Below are positions 1 through 7,138 of a stretch of 34,886 bases of DNA, piece by piece. Source of the stretch: an uncultured Caulobacterales bacterium (GTDB lineage: Bacteria > Pseudomonadota > Alphaproteobacteria > Caulobacterales > Caulobacteraceae); assembly GCA_903851655.1 (NCBI GenBank), contig CAINOV010000200.1, positions 1-34,886 of the forward strand. The letters run 5' to 3'. A program made the translations under genes and the position numbers. The stretch's first letter is position 1. Each line of letters starts with the position of its first letter. The notes below the pieces were generated by a model. That model did no database searches. It worked only from the letters and a program-made list of their open reading frames with translations, and had not been told where the DNA came from.

Positions 1-147
1 CGCTGCCTGTCGGAAATGGTGGTCGGCGGGATCGAAACGACCATTCCCCTGTTCCAGGAACTGCTGGTGGAGCCCGACATCATCAAGGGCGACTATCACA
101 TCCACTGGCTGGAACAGTGGATCAAGGCCCAGACGGACGCCGCCTGA
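1..147 (+). CDS. accC: Acetyl-CoA carboxylase, biotin carboxylase subunit (C-terminal end only)
   Basis: Only the last 48 codons are in the window; the reading frame is open from base 1 and stops with TGA at 145-147. The tail contains GGIETTIPLFQELL and ends with an IHWLEQW motif, which matches the extreme C-terminus of biotin carboxylase subunits. The family carboxylates the biotin carried by AccB, using ATP and bicarbonate, in the first step of fatty acid synthesis. The order accC then aat is familiar from Caulobacter relatives and supports the call. The catalytic ATP-grasp part lies upstream of the window, so its integrity cannot be judged. Confidence 0.88.
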   Translation, partial: RCLSEMVVGGIETTIPLFQELLVEPDIIKGDYHIHWLEQWIKAQTDAA

Positions 148-199
148 CCTCGCGGGGCGGCGCCTGCTGCCCCGGCGCGGTTCGTGCTAGGCTCTGGCC

Positions 200-853
200 A
201 TGAGCGCCGACGTGACAGCCGAAGACCTCCTGAGCCTCTATGCCCAGGGCGTCTTTCCCATGGCGGAGACCCGCGACGACCCGACCCTCTACGTCGTCGA
301 CCCGCCGGAACGGGGCATCCTGCCTCTGGATGACTTTCACCTGCCCCGCCGCCTGGCCCGCACCGTCCGCCAGGACCGGTTCGAGATCCGGGTCGACACC
401 GCCTTCGAGGCGGTGCTGGACGGCTGCGCCGGGGGCGGGTCAGACCGCCCCGACACCTGGATCAACCCCGAGATCCGCCGCCTCTATCTGGGCCTGCGGG
501 ACCTGGGATGCGCGCACAGCGTCGAGGCCTGGCGCAATGGCGCGCTGGCGGGCGGGCTCTACGGCGTGCGGCTGGGCGCGGCCTTCTTCGGCGAGAGCAT
601 GTTCTCGCGGGAGACGGACGCCAGCAAGGTCGCGCTGGCCCATCTGGTGGCGCGGCTGCGGACCGGCGGGTTCCAGCTTCTCGATTGTCAGTTCATGACC
701 GATCACCTGGCCCAGTTCGGCGCCCGGGTCGTGCCCCGGCGCACCTATCGCGCCCTGCTGAAGCGGGCGATCGCCCTGCCGGCGGACTTCTACGGGATGG
801 CGGCGGGCGCCACGGGGGGCGAGGCTTTGCAGGCGATCAGCCACAGGTCATAG
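200..853 (+). CDS. aat: Leucyl/phenylalanyl-tRNA--protein transferase
   Basis: The 217-residue product fits the Aat family. It has LLSLYAQGVFPMA near the N-terminus, TWINPEIRR around 86-94, and the signature FFGESMFSRETDASK at about 129-143. Aat transfers Leu or Phe from aminoacyl-tRNA to proteins with N-terminal Arg or Lys in the cytoplasm, marking them for ClpS/ClpAP degradation in the N-end rule pathway. The ATG at 200 is 52 bases after accC, so co-transcription with accC is likely, although the ribosome binding site is weak. The last 64 bases are also coding on the opposite strand, where the convergent DUF2155 gene ends. Nothing is missing compared with the family. Confidence 0.95.
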   Translation: MSADVTAEDLLSLYAQGVFPMAETRDDPTLYVVDPPERGILPLDDFHLPRRLARTVRQDRFEIRVDTAFEAVLDGCAGGGSDRPDTWINPEIRRLYLGLRDLGCAHSVEAWRNGALAGGLYGVRLGAAFFGESMFSRETDASKVALAHLVARLRTGGFQLLDCQFMTDHLAQFGARVVPRRTYRALLKRAIALPADFYGMAAGATGGEALQAISHRS

Positions 854-1404
854 ACCGGATGCTGGAACGGGTGCACCGCCGCGGCGTTGGCGTACATCCA
901 GCCGTGATAGGCGTCCCGGGCCGCCGCCGTGGTCACCCCTTCCGGCTGGGACAGGACCGACAGATGGGCGATGGAGTCCGGCGCGTCCTCGTCCGGCGCG
1001 GTGGTCTCGCAGGTGTTCACCGTGACCACCAGCCCCTTGAAGCGGACCGGCTGGCCCACCCGCGCCTCGAACCGGAGGGTCTCGGCGGTCACCTTGTCCA
1101 CCGCCTGCAGGATGGCGCCGCCATAGCGCGGGCGCTTCAGCGGATCAGCGGGTCGGGCCGCGGGCGGTGTGTCGCCGCTGGCCGACGGCGGCGCCGGATC
1201 CGGCGCCGCCTGCTGTGCGGCCGTATCCTCGGGGGCCAGGGTGCCGATGGAATAGTCCCGGGCGAGGACCGGCTTGGCGATGACGGGTTTCGCCGGCGCA
1301 GCGCCGCCGGGCGCCTCCTGGGCGAGACTGAGGGCCGCGCCGGCGCCCACGCCCGCGATCAGCGTTCCCGCGACAAGACCTGACAGGACGGCGCGGCGGG
1401 TCAT
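790..1404 (-). CDS. DUF2155 domain-containing periplasmic protein
   Basis: The 204-residue protein starts with a short basic stretch and a hydrophobic segment (about residues 5-28) that looks like a signal peptide or N-terminal anchor. A Pro/Ala-rich low-complexity linker follows (about 32-90). The DUF2155 domain fills the rest: VTAETLRFEARVGQP, a Cys in VNTCET, GWMYANAAAVHPFQHPVYDLW, and a final Cys in LIACKA. The function of this alphaproteobacterial family is not established. The two conserved cysteines could form a disulfide in the periplasm (inference). The gene follows the MlaD-like gene by 7 bases, so the two are probably co-transcribed. Its 3' end overlaps the 3' end of aat by 64 bp. 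Confidence 0.85.
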   Translation of the reverse strand: MTRRAVLSGLVAGTLIAGVGAGAALSLAQEAPGGAAPAKPVIAKPVLARDYSIGTLAPEDTAAQQAAPDPAPPSASGDTPPAARPADPLKRPRYGGAILQAVDKVTAETLRFEARVGQPVRFKGLVVTVNTCETTAPDEDAPDSIAHLSVLSQPEGVTTAAARDAYHGWMYANAAAVHPFQHPVYDLWLIACKASPPVAPAAIP

Positions 1405-1411
1405 GGGCGGC

Positions 1412-1936
1412 TCACCCCGGATACGGGTCGGCGGCCTTGGCCGGCGCCGCCGGAGCTGTCCCGTTTCCCGCAGCCGGCGCTGCGGCGCCGGAGGTGGGAC
1501 GCACGAACTGACCGATCAGACCGAAAAGGTCGACGGCGCCCTGGGTGTTCTGGAACTCCGCCCCCGGCTTGAGGTCGTCCAGCGACCCGCCCGGCGCGAT
1601 GGCCACCAGTTGCCCGCCCAGCAAACCGCTGGAGGTAATCTTGGCGGTGGAGTCCGCCGGCAGCTTCACGTCCTTGTTGATGACCACATGGACCTTGGCG
1701 AGATAGGCCTTGCTGTCGAGCTCGATCTTCGACACCGCGCCCACCTTGACCCCGGCGACGCGCACATCGGCGCCGGTCGCCAGCGCGCCCACGTCGCCGA
1801 ACTTGCCGATCAGCTCATAGCCGCCGGAGTCCGCGCCCTTGTTGGTGTTGCCCAGCGCATAGATCAGAAAGCCCGCCGCCGCCGCCAGCACCAGCGCGCC
1901 GACGCCCGTCTCCGCCCAGGTCTCAGATTTCGCCAT
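1412..1936 (-). CDS. mlaD: MlaD-like MCE-domain phospholipid transport protein
   Basis: The 174-residue protein has one N-terminal membrane segment (about 11-28), an MCE domain (about 38-117, with the typical VRVAGVKVGAV and SSGLLGGQLVAI stretches), and an Ala/Pro-rich tail. MlaD proteins are inner-membrane-anchored, form a hexameric ring facing the periplasm, and move phospholipids between inner and outer membranes with an MlaFE ABC transporter. No mlaE, mlaF or mlaB is nearby, so partners must be encoded elsewhere. I chose the ATG at 1936 rather than an in-frame ATG 60 bases upstream, because AGGAGA at 1945-1950 lies 8 bases before it and the protein then begins directly before the membrane helix. 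Confidence 0.88.
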   Translation of the reverse strand: MAKSETWAETGVGALVLAAAAGFLIYALGNTNKGADSGGYELIGKFGDVGALATGADVRVAGVKVGAVSKIELDSKAYLAKVHVVINKDVKLPADSTAKITSSGLLGGQLVAIAPGGSLDDLKPGAEFQNTQGAVDLFGLIGQFVRPTSGAAAPAAGNGTAPAAPAKAADPYPG

Positions 1937-2002
1937 CCAACTCGTCTCCTGACGAAAAACGCTCGCGGGCGCAGGCGGACCGCGCCCCGCGAACAAGGGA
2001 AT

Positions 2003-2404
2003 CTACTGGCCGTCCGGCGTCCAGGACTGATAGTCGCCCTTACTGGGCGCCCGGGGTCCGGCGCGGCCGATGGCGCCGCGCGGGCGCCACGCATAGAGGG
2101 TGCCGGTAAGATTCGGCAGGTGGTCGGTCTCCCAGCGCTGCCGCTTCAACGGGGCCCGGGTCGGCGGCTCGTCGAAGGTGTAGTGCAGCCAGCCATGCCA
2201 CTCCGCCGGGACCTTGGACGGCTCCGCATAGCCGCGATACAGCACATAGCGCCGCCGGCGGCTGTCATAGCTTTCCCGCGACGTGCGGCACTCGAAATAG
2301 CGGTTGCCGTAATCGTCGGTTCCGATCAGCGTCGCATTGCGGCGGATCGTCCAGAGAATTCCGACGGTCGCGCTATTCCACCAGGTGAAGATCAGTTTGA
2401 ACAC
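2003..2404 (-). CDS. NDUFA12-like NADH:ubiquinone oxidoreductase accessory subunit
   Basis: The product of about 133 residues carries the marks of the NDUFA12 / complex I 17.2 kDa family: FKLIFTWWNSATVG at the start, GNRYFE, VLYRGYAEPSKVPAEWHGW, LPNLTGTLYAWRP, and GDYQSWTPDG at the C-terminus. Alphaproteobacterial complex I has this accessory subunit in common with mitochondria; it sits on the peripheral arm in the cytoplasm. The start is uncertain. I placed it at GTG (2402-2404), directly before FKLIFTWW, by comparison with the family. No good Shine-Dalgarno sequence precedes it, and in-frame GTG codons lie further upstream. It is probably the first gene of a minus-strand unit with mlaD (66-base gap) and the DUF2155 gene. 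The main nuo genes are not here. Confidence 0.85.
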   Translation of the reverse strand: MFKLIFTWWNSATVGILWTIRRNATLIGTDDYGNRYFECRTSRESYDSRRRRYVLYRGYAEPSKVPAEWHGWLHYTFDEPPTRAPLKRQRWETDHLPNLTGTLYAWRPRGAIGRAGPRAPSKGDYQSWTPDGQ

Positions 2405-2687
2405 AGGCTGGACCACGCGGCTGGACGACAGGAGCGCGCCGGCCGGATCCACAAGCCGGATCGGTCGGAACACCGGGCCGTTATAGGCGCGCCGGGGTCC
2501 TGCGTCCAGCGCGCGCCGCGGGCCAGGCCGGACGCGGAGACCTCGCGGATGCGCGCGCCGGGACGCGGACGGGCCACCCTCCACACCCCACATATAGTGT
2601 TTCGGTGGACATCTTTCCGCTAGCTGTTGCGTAAGGCGCGCGAGCCGCCTAGCATTTTTGCGTATGGGGTCGGACACGGGGTCTGGG
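2405..2687. other. Divergent intergenic region between the NDUFA12-like gene and the NrdJ-like gene
   Basis: These 283 bases separate two divergently transcribed genes and must hold both promoters. The half nearest the NDUFA12-like gene is very GC-rich and may contain part of its 5' end if an upstream GTG is used. The half nearest the NrdJ-like gene is clearly richer in A and T and contains the NrdR-like box described separately. A GCTAGCTG at 2619-2626 resembles the Caulobacter housekeeping -10 element, but I see no -35 at a proper distance. I see no riboswitch-like structure and no small gene that I can support. Confidence 0.6.
2585..2600 (+). promoter_or_regulatory. Possible NrdR box
   Basis: The 16-mer ACCCCACATATAGTGT matches the recalled NrdR consensus ACACWATATATWGTGT at 13 of 16 positions; the right half, ATATAGTGT, matches completely. 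NrdR is the ATP-cone repressor of ribonucleotide reductase genes. The site lies about 90 bp upstream of a gene whose product resembles a ribonucleotide reductase. NrdR boxes normally occur in pairs about three helical turns apart; I looked about 31 bp to either side and found no second one, which lowers confidence. Confidence 0.4.
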
Positions 2688-5414
2688 ATGCGATTTGAAC
2701 GGTGGTTCGCGGAATCCGCGCGCAGCGCGCAGCTGGACGTCCGGGAGATCGAGCGCAGCGACACGGTGGCGGTCGTCACCGCGCCGTCGGACTGGACCGA
2801 CGCCCAGGTCGAATCATGGCTGGACTGGCTCGACGCCGCCCCGACCGACCTGCCGGAGGCCGCACCCCCGTGGCCGGCGCCGCCGGCGGCCCATCCGGCC
2901 CTGGACGGCCGGCTGTCGGCCTTCTCCCAACGGGTCGCGCACTGGGGCTGGGCGCTGGGACTGTTCGACACCGACGCCGACGCCCATGCCTTCCATGACG
3001 ACCTGACCGCCACGCTGGTGCTGGGCGTCGCCGCCGTGGGGCCGCTGCGCGTCGCGGGCGCGCGCGTCTCGCCCTTCACCGGTCCGGAGGCAAGCCAGAC
3101 CGCCCCCCGCGCGCCCATCGCCGACCTCACGTCGCCAGAGGGTCGCCAGCGCCTGCAGGCGGCCCTGGCCCAGGACCGCGCGGCGCGGCGGGCGGCGTCG
3201 GCGCTCGCCCAGCTCGACCTGAGGCTGGTGGCCGTGGCCGAGGCGGTGGCGCGCTGCGAGGGAGACCGGAGGGCCTGCGCGGATCCATCGGCCAACCCGG
3301 CGCTGGCGCGGGCCGCACGGGCGGCGCGGGCGGCGGGCGCCGACGACGCCGCGATCCTGGACGCCATCGCCCTCGGCCAGCAGGGTCGCCAGCCCCTGCC
3401 CTCCGCCCAGTTCGGGGCCCTGGAAGCCCTCCCCATCGTCGCCGTGGGGCCCGAACTGGCCGCGGCGGCGGAAGCCGCCTGGGACTGCGACCGACTGGTG
3501 CTGGCCGCGTCCGCCGACGCCGCTGCGGCGCATGCGGCCGGCGCGGCGGCGCCCTGCTGCGCCGTCAACCTTCTGGCGCTGCAGCTGGACGGCAGGGTCG
3601 ATGAAGAGGCGCTGGCCGCCGCCGTGCGCCTCTGGACCGTCGCTCTGGAGATCCTCACCGCCGCCGGCTGGTCGGCCGACGCCGACGACGCGCGGCGCCT
3701 GTATAACGCCCGCGCCGCGGCGCTGACCCTGGCCGGGCTGACGGAGTTGCGGATCAGCCGCGGTCAGGCGCCGGACTCCCCGGAGGTCCGCCGGCCCCTG
3801 CTGCTGGCCACCATTGTCGCGCTCGAGACCTCCGCGAGCCTGGGACGGCTGGCGGGTCCCTGCCCGGACGCCGCTGCGCAGTCGGCCACGGCGTCCCTGC
3901 GGCTCAAGGGCCTGGCGAATCTGGCCGACGCGGCCGCCCCCGACCTGAGCGCGCGCTTCCGCGCGATCAGGCCTGCGGATCTGCGCGGAACCGGTCTGTC
4001 AGCCCTGTTCGAGGCGCCCGAGATCAGTCTGCGGCTGGGCGGTGTGACCCTGGGCGCCGCCCCCTGGACCGGGCCCATCGGCGTGGCCCAGACCCGGGAC
4101 GGGATCACGGTTCCGGTTCTCAAGGCCGAGGCCTTCGCCGCGGCGGCGGCGCTGGGGGTCGACCCCGCCGACCTGCGCCGCTCGCTGCTCGGAACCCGCA
4201 CCCTCGACGAGGGTCCGGTCACCGGGACGACGCTGCGCGCCCGCGGCTTCACCGACCATGAGATCAGCCGGGCCGAAACCGCGCTGTTGACCGCCCGGCG
4301 GCTGCAGGACGCCTTTGCGCCGGCGATCATCGGCGAGGGGTTCGTCCAGGACGTCCTCGGCGTCCCGGCCGAGCGCCTGGCCGATCCGGCCCTCGACGTT
4401 CTGGCCGTAGCCGGGTTTTCCGCGGCGGAGCTCGACCTCGCCGAACGCGTGATCCTGGGCGGGGACGACCTCGAAGCCCTGAATCGCCCGGCGACGCCGA
4501 CGGACCGGATCGCGCTGGCCGCGGCGCTGGCGCCGGCGACCTTCGGCCCGGCGCGCCTCGACCTGCCCGTCGGCCCGGACCTGATGATCGACGACATCGA
4601 GGTGCTGATCGACCAGGCCTTCACCGCTGACCTCGCCAGTGTCCGCGTCCGCCGCAGCCGTCCCGGCGCCCCGCTGCGCCTGGCGGCGGAGGCCGACGCC
4701 CCGCCCCGGCCCCAGCCGCAGGCCGAACGCCCGGCGGCGGAGCGCGTGGTCGAGCGCATCATCGAGCGCGACCGCACCCGCCGCCGCCTGCCGGACCGGC
4801 GCAAGGGCTATATCCAGAAGGCGTCCGTCGGCGGCCACAAGGTCTATGTGCACACCGGCGAGTACGAAGACGGGGAGCTCGGCGAGATCTTCATCGACAT
4901 GCACAAGGAAGGCGCCGCCTTCCGCTCGCTGATGAACAATTTCGCCATCGCCATCTCCATCGGCCTGCAATACGGCGTGCCCCTGGACGAGTTCGTGGAC
5001 GCCTTCGTCTTCACCCGGTTCGAGCCGGCGGGCCCCGTCACCGGCAATGACCAGGTCCGCTCGGCCACCTCGATCCTCGACTACGTGTTCCGGGAGCTGG
5101 GGATCAGCTATCTGGACCGGCACGATCTGGCCAACGCCGATCCCGACGCCCTGTCCGCCGACGGCCTGGGCGGCGGACAGGCGGACAAGCTGGATGCGCA
5201 ATCGGCGGCCAAGTTCATCTCCAAGGGCTTCAGCCGAGGGGCCGCGCCGGACAACCTGCTGTTCCTGCCCACGGCCCGGCGGCCCGCGGACAACGAGACC
5301 GTGGCCGACGCCAGCTTCGGCGTCTGCCCGGCCTGTGGCGACATCGCCATGACGCCCCGGGGGGCGGGACTGATCTGCGTCACCTGCGGCGCCGCGCAGG
5401 AGGTCCGGGGGTGA
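2688..5414 (+). CDS. NrdJ-like (class II ribonucleotide reductase-related) protein with TSCPD domain, probable pseudoenzyme
   Basis: The 908-residue protein shows a NrdJ-like pattern along its length. MRFERWF opens it, as MRFERRF opens alphaproteobacterial Nrd[16 protein letters not shown] near 85-100 recalls the NrdJ YWGWKGGYFSSEEDA stretch. VNLLAL followed by LWTVALEI (315-322) matches the segment after the active-site loop. [11 protein letters not shown] and [22 protein letters not shown] match the later barrel region. [16 protein letters not shown] begins a well conserved TSCPD domain (about 705-860). Cys880, 883, 897 and 900 form a zinc-ribbon tail. The family's typical size is about 1,200 residues. 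The NPCSE-type radical cysteine motif is not recognisable; Cys290-Cys291 may mark the old redox cysteine. The middle is Ala-rich and diverged. I infer a non-catalytic paralog; its role is unknown. The ATG at 2688 is preferred over TTG 2658 and ATG 2664 because it aligns with the NrdJ start. Confidence 0.82.
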   Translation: MRFERWFAESARSAQLDVREIERSDTVAVVTAPSDWTDAQVESWLDWLDAAPTDLPEAAPPWPAPPAAHPALDGRLSAFSQRVAHWGWALGLFDTDADAHAFHDDLTATLVLGVAAVGPLRVAGARVSPFTGPEASQTAPRAPIADLTSPEGRQRLQAALAQDRAARRAASALAQLDLRLVAVAEAVARCEGDRRACADPSANPALARAARAARAAGADDAAILDAIALGQQGRQPLPSAQFGALEALPIVAVGPELAAAAEAAWDCDRLVLAASADAAAAHAAGAAAPCCAVNLLALQLDGRVDEEALAAAVRLWTVALEILTAAGWSADADDARRLYNARAAALTLAGLTELRISRGQAPDSPEVRRPLLLATIVALETSASLGRLAGPCPDAAAQSATASLRLKGLANLADAAAPDLSARFRAIRPADLRGTGLSALFEAPEISLRLGGVTLGAAPWTGPIGVAQTRDGITVPVLKAEAFAAAAALGVDPADLRRSLLGTRTLDEGPVTGTTLRARGFTDHEISRAETALLTARRLQDAFAPAIIGEGFVQDVLGVPAERLADPALDVLAVAGFSAAELDLAERVILGGDDLEALNRPATPTDRIALAAALAPATFGPARLDLPVGPDLMIDDIEVLIDQAFTADLASVRVRRSRPGAPLRLAAEADAPPRPQPQAERPAAERVVERIIERDRTRRRLPDRRKGYIQKASVGGHKVYVHTGEYEDGELGEIFIDMHKEGAAFRSLMNNFAIAISIGLQYGVPLDEFVDAFVFTRFEPAGPVTGNDQVRSATSILDYVFRELGISYLDRHDLANADPDALSADGLGGGQADKLDAQSAAKFISKGFSRGAAPDNLLFLPTARRPADNETVADASFGVCPACGDIAMTPRGAGLICVTCGAAQEVRG

Positions 5415-5542
5415 GGGCGAAACCGGTTGCCTGCAGCCCCGTTATGGATTTCATGACATCGATTTAAGTAGCGTCCTCGGGCATATGACCTCTAATCGGA
5501 ACCGCCGATGACGCTGCGTCGGTCCGGAGATGTCATCGCCCG

Positions 5543-6397
5543 ATGTTGCGCCGCCTGTTTCACCTGCTGGTCTGCTTCACCCTGTGCGTCGGCGGCGCCG
5601 TTGGATACGCCGCGGCCGAGGACCGGGACGTGGCGCGGCGGGTGGCGTTCGGCGGCGTCTGCGTCAAATGCGACCTGGCCGGGCGCAAGCTGGTGGGCTG
5701 CGCCTTCATGGCCTCGAACTTCTCGGAAGCGAACCTGACCGGCGCGGACCTGCGCGGTGCGGAATTCCACGCGGCCAGTTTCGTGAACGCGGACCTGTCC
5801 CGCAGCGACCTGCGGGGCGCCAGCATCATGGCCTCGAACTTCGCCGGCGCGCGGTTCGCGGACGCTCAGCTCGAGGGGCTGGACGCCAAGGCCGTCAATT
5901 TCAGCAACGGTCATCTGGGCCGGGCGCACCTCCGGGCGTCCAATCTGACGGCGGTGGACTTCCGGCGTGCGGACCTGGCCGGCGCCGATCTCAGCGAGAC
6001 GACGCTGGTCGCGGTGGACTTTCAGGGCGCCGACGCCCACGGCGCCTCGTTCAATGACAGCGAATTCCACGGCGTGACCCTGCGCGGCGGCCACTTCGAG
6101 CATGCCTCGTTTCGCGGCGCCGAACTGGATCACGCCGTGCTGACCGGGGCGGTGCTGGCCGGCGCGGACCTGGCCGACTCGGACCTGACCCGGGCGGACC
6201 TCCGGGGCGCCGACCTGAGCTCGGTCCGCGGACTGACCCAGGACCAGGTGGACGACGCCTGCTCCGACGGCGCCACACGCCTGCCCGCCGGATTGCATGG
6301 CCGGGAGTGCCACGGCATGGCGCTGCCGCCGCACGTCACGCTGAGCCTCGCAGGACGCCCGCCGCCGCCCCCTCCGCCGCCGCCGCCGCCCCGCTAG
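5543..6397 (+). CDS. Secreted pentapeptide-repeat protein with C-terminal polyproline run
   Basis: The 284-residue protein begins with a signal peptide (about 1-25, ending near GYAAA). A short Cys-containing segment (GGVCVKCDLAG) follows, then a long pentapeptide-repeat domain (about 40-235) built from A(D/N)LxG-type units, such as ANLTGADLRGAEF and ADLAGADLSET. Such domains fold as a right-handed quadrilateral beta-helix. The tail ends with 11 consecutive prolines and a final Arg. The role is unknown; pentapeptide proteins have very diverse functions and the secreted ones are poorly characterised. The stretch MASNF recurs with nearly identical DNA near 5708 and 5827, a sign of internal duplication. 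The ATG is preceded by GGAG about 14 bases upstream, which is rather far. Confidence 0.85.
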   Translation: MLRRLFHLLVCFTLCVGGAVGYAAAEDRDVARRVAFGGVCVKCDLAGRKLVGCAFMASNFSEANLTGADLRGAEFHAASFVNADLSRSDLRGASIMASNFAGARFADAQLEGLDAKAVNFSNGHLGRAHLRASNLTAVDFRRADLAGADLSETTLVAVDFQGADAHGASFNDSEFHGVTLRGGHFEHASFRGAELDHAVLTGAVLAGADLADSDLTRADLRGADLSSVRGLTQDQVDDACSDGATRLPAGLHGRECHGMALPPHVTLSLAGRPPPPPPPPPPPR

Positions 6398-6493
6398 CCC
6401 CTGCGGCGCTCCGACCGCGGAATCTCCCGGGCGTCCCCTCGACCCCCGCCGGCATCGCCCCTATGTTGCGCCGCCGAGAGCGCGGGGAAGTCG

Positions 6494-7138
6494 ATGGGCG
6501 GACGAGCGGGTGCAACAGTCGTTGCCTGCCTGACATGGATGATCGTTATGACCTCCGAGGGGGTCGCCGCGCCCACGATCATGGCGCCGATCCATCGCCT
6601 GCCCGGCGACCCGCCGCGGATTCCGCTGACCCGCGCCGCGCCCGTGGACCTGCCGAGCCAGACGCCTGAGGCGCTGGTCAAGGGCCTCTACGCCCGCAAG
6701 TCGCCGGTCCTCGGCAAGGTCAGCGGCTATCGCAAGGCCTTCATGCCCGACCTGGCCCGCGCCATCGCCCTCGACGCGACGCCGGGAGACGTGCGGATCA
6801 TCAATTTCGACTGGCGCTACGGCGCCCCCCGGCGGACGATCCGGAAGCTGAAGCTCACGCCGGTGATCAAGGGCGACTCGGCCACGGTCACGGCGCGCTT
6901 CCGGGTGGGCCGCGCGGCGCACGAGGTGCTGTTCCAGTTGTTCGCCCGGCGCACCGGCTGGCGCATCCATGACGTGGGACAGGCCGGCGCGGACGGCTGG
7001 AGCCTGCGGGCCTGCCTGCGCATGCACGGGGCCAAGATCGCCACGGCGTGCAAGGCGCCCGCAGCCGATCCGGAGTCCGTGAAGCCGGAACCCCTGCCCG
7101 CAAAGGTCCCGACGCCGCCGCGCCCGCCTAGGCCTTGA
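6494..7138 (+). CDS. Secreted DUF3828-like protein of unknown function
   Basis: The 214-residue protein has a hydrophobic signal segment (about residues 6-25, likely cleaved near GVAA). The central domain has a pattern I associate with DUF3828: a helix with [12 protein letters not shown], a [10 protein letters not shown] stretch, [10 protein letters not shown], alternating beta strands ([12 protein letters not shown]), and a final GWRIHDVG. The C-terminal 35 residues are rich in Pro, Ala and Lys. No catalytic residues can be assigned. The start ATG has GGGGAAG just upstream. The gene follows the pentapeptide-repeat gene by 96 bases on the same strand, and the two secreted products may be co-expressed. 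Its last 11 bases overlap the end of the convergent aspS. Confidence 0.65.
   Translation: MGGRAGATVVACLTWMIVMTSEGVAAPTIMAPIHRLPGDPPRIPLTRAAPVDLPSQTPEALVKGLYARKSPVLGKVSGYRKAFMPDLARAIALDATPGDVRIINFDWRYGAPRRTIRKLKLTPVIKGDSATVTARFRVGRAAHEVLFQLFARRTGWRIHDVGQAGADGWSLRACLRMHGAKIATACKAPAADPESVKPEPLPAKVPTPPRPPRP

Noticed and set aside
1937-1996. Upstream ATG at 1996 as start of the MlaD-like protein
   Set aside because: AGGAGA is correctly spaced before ATG 1936, and the extra 20 residues do not look like part of the family.
2601-2640. Second NrdR box about 31 bp downstream of the first
   Set aside because: The bases at the expected distance share only a few positions with the consensus.
2405-2687. 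Adenosylcobalamin riboswitch in front of the NrdJ-like gene
   Set aside because: The region is too short and I do not see a B12-box-like conserved stretch.
2658-2687. TTG 2658 or ATG 2664 as start of the NrdJ-like gene
   Set aside because: MRFERW from ATG 2688 aligns with the usual NrdJ N-terminus; the upstream residues have no counterpart.
2405-3658. Long open frame on the minus strand running upstream from the NDUFA12-like gene across the NrdJ-like gene
   Set aside because: The upstream part is Ser/Ala/Arg-rich antisense of the plus-strand gene, typical of GC-rich DNA; only the last 133 codons look like a protein family.
5415-5542. CtrA binding site TTAA-N7-TTAA near 5465
   Set aside because: Only one TTAA half-site (in ATTTAAG) is present; the second half at the right distance is missing.
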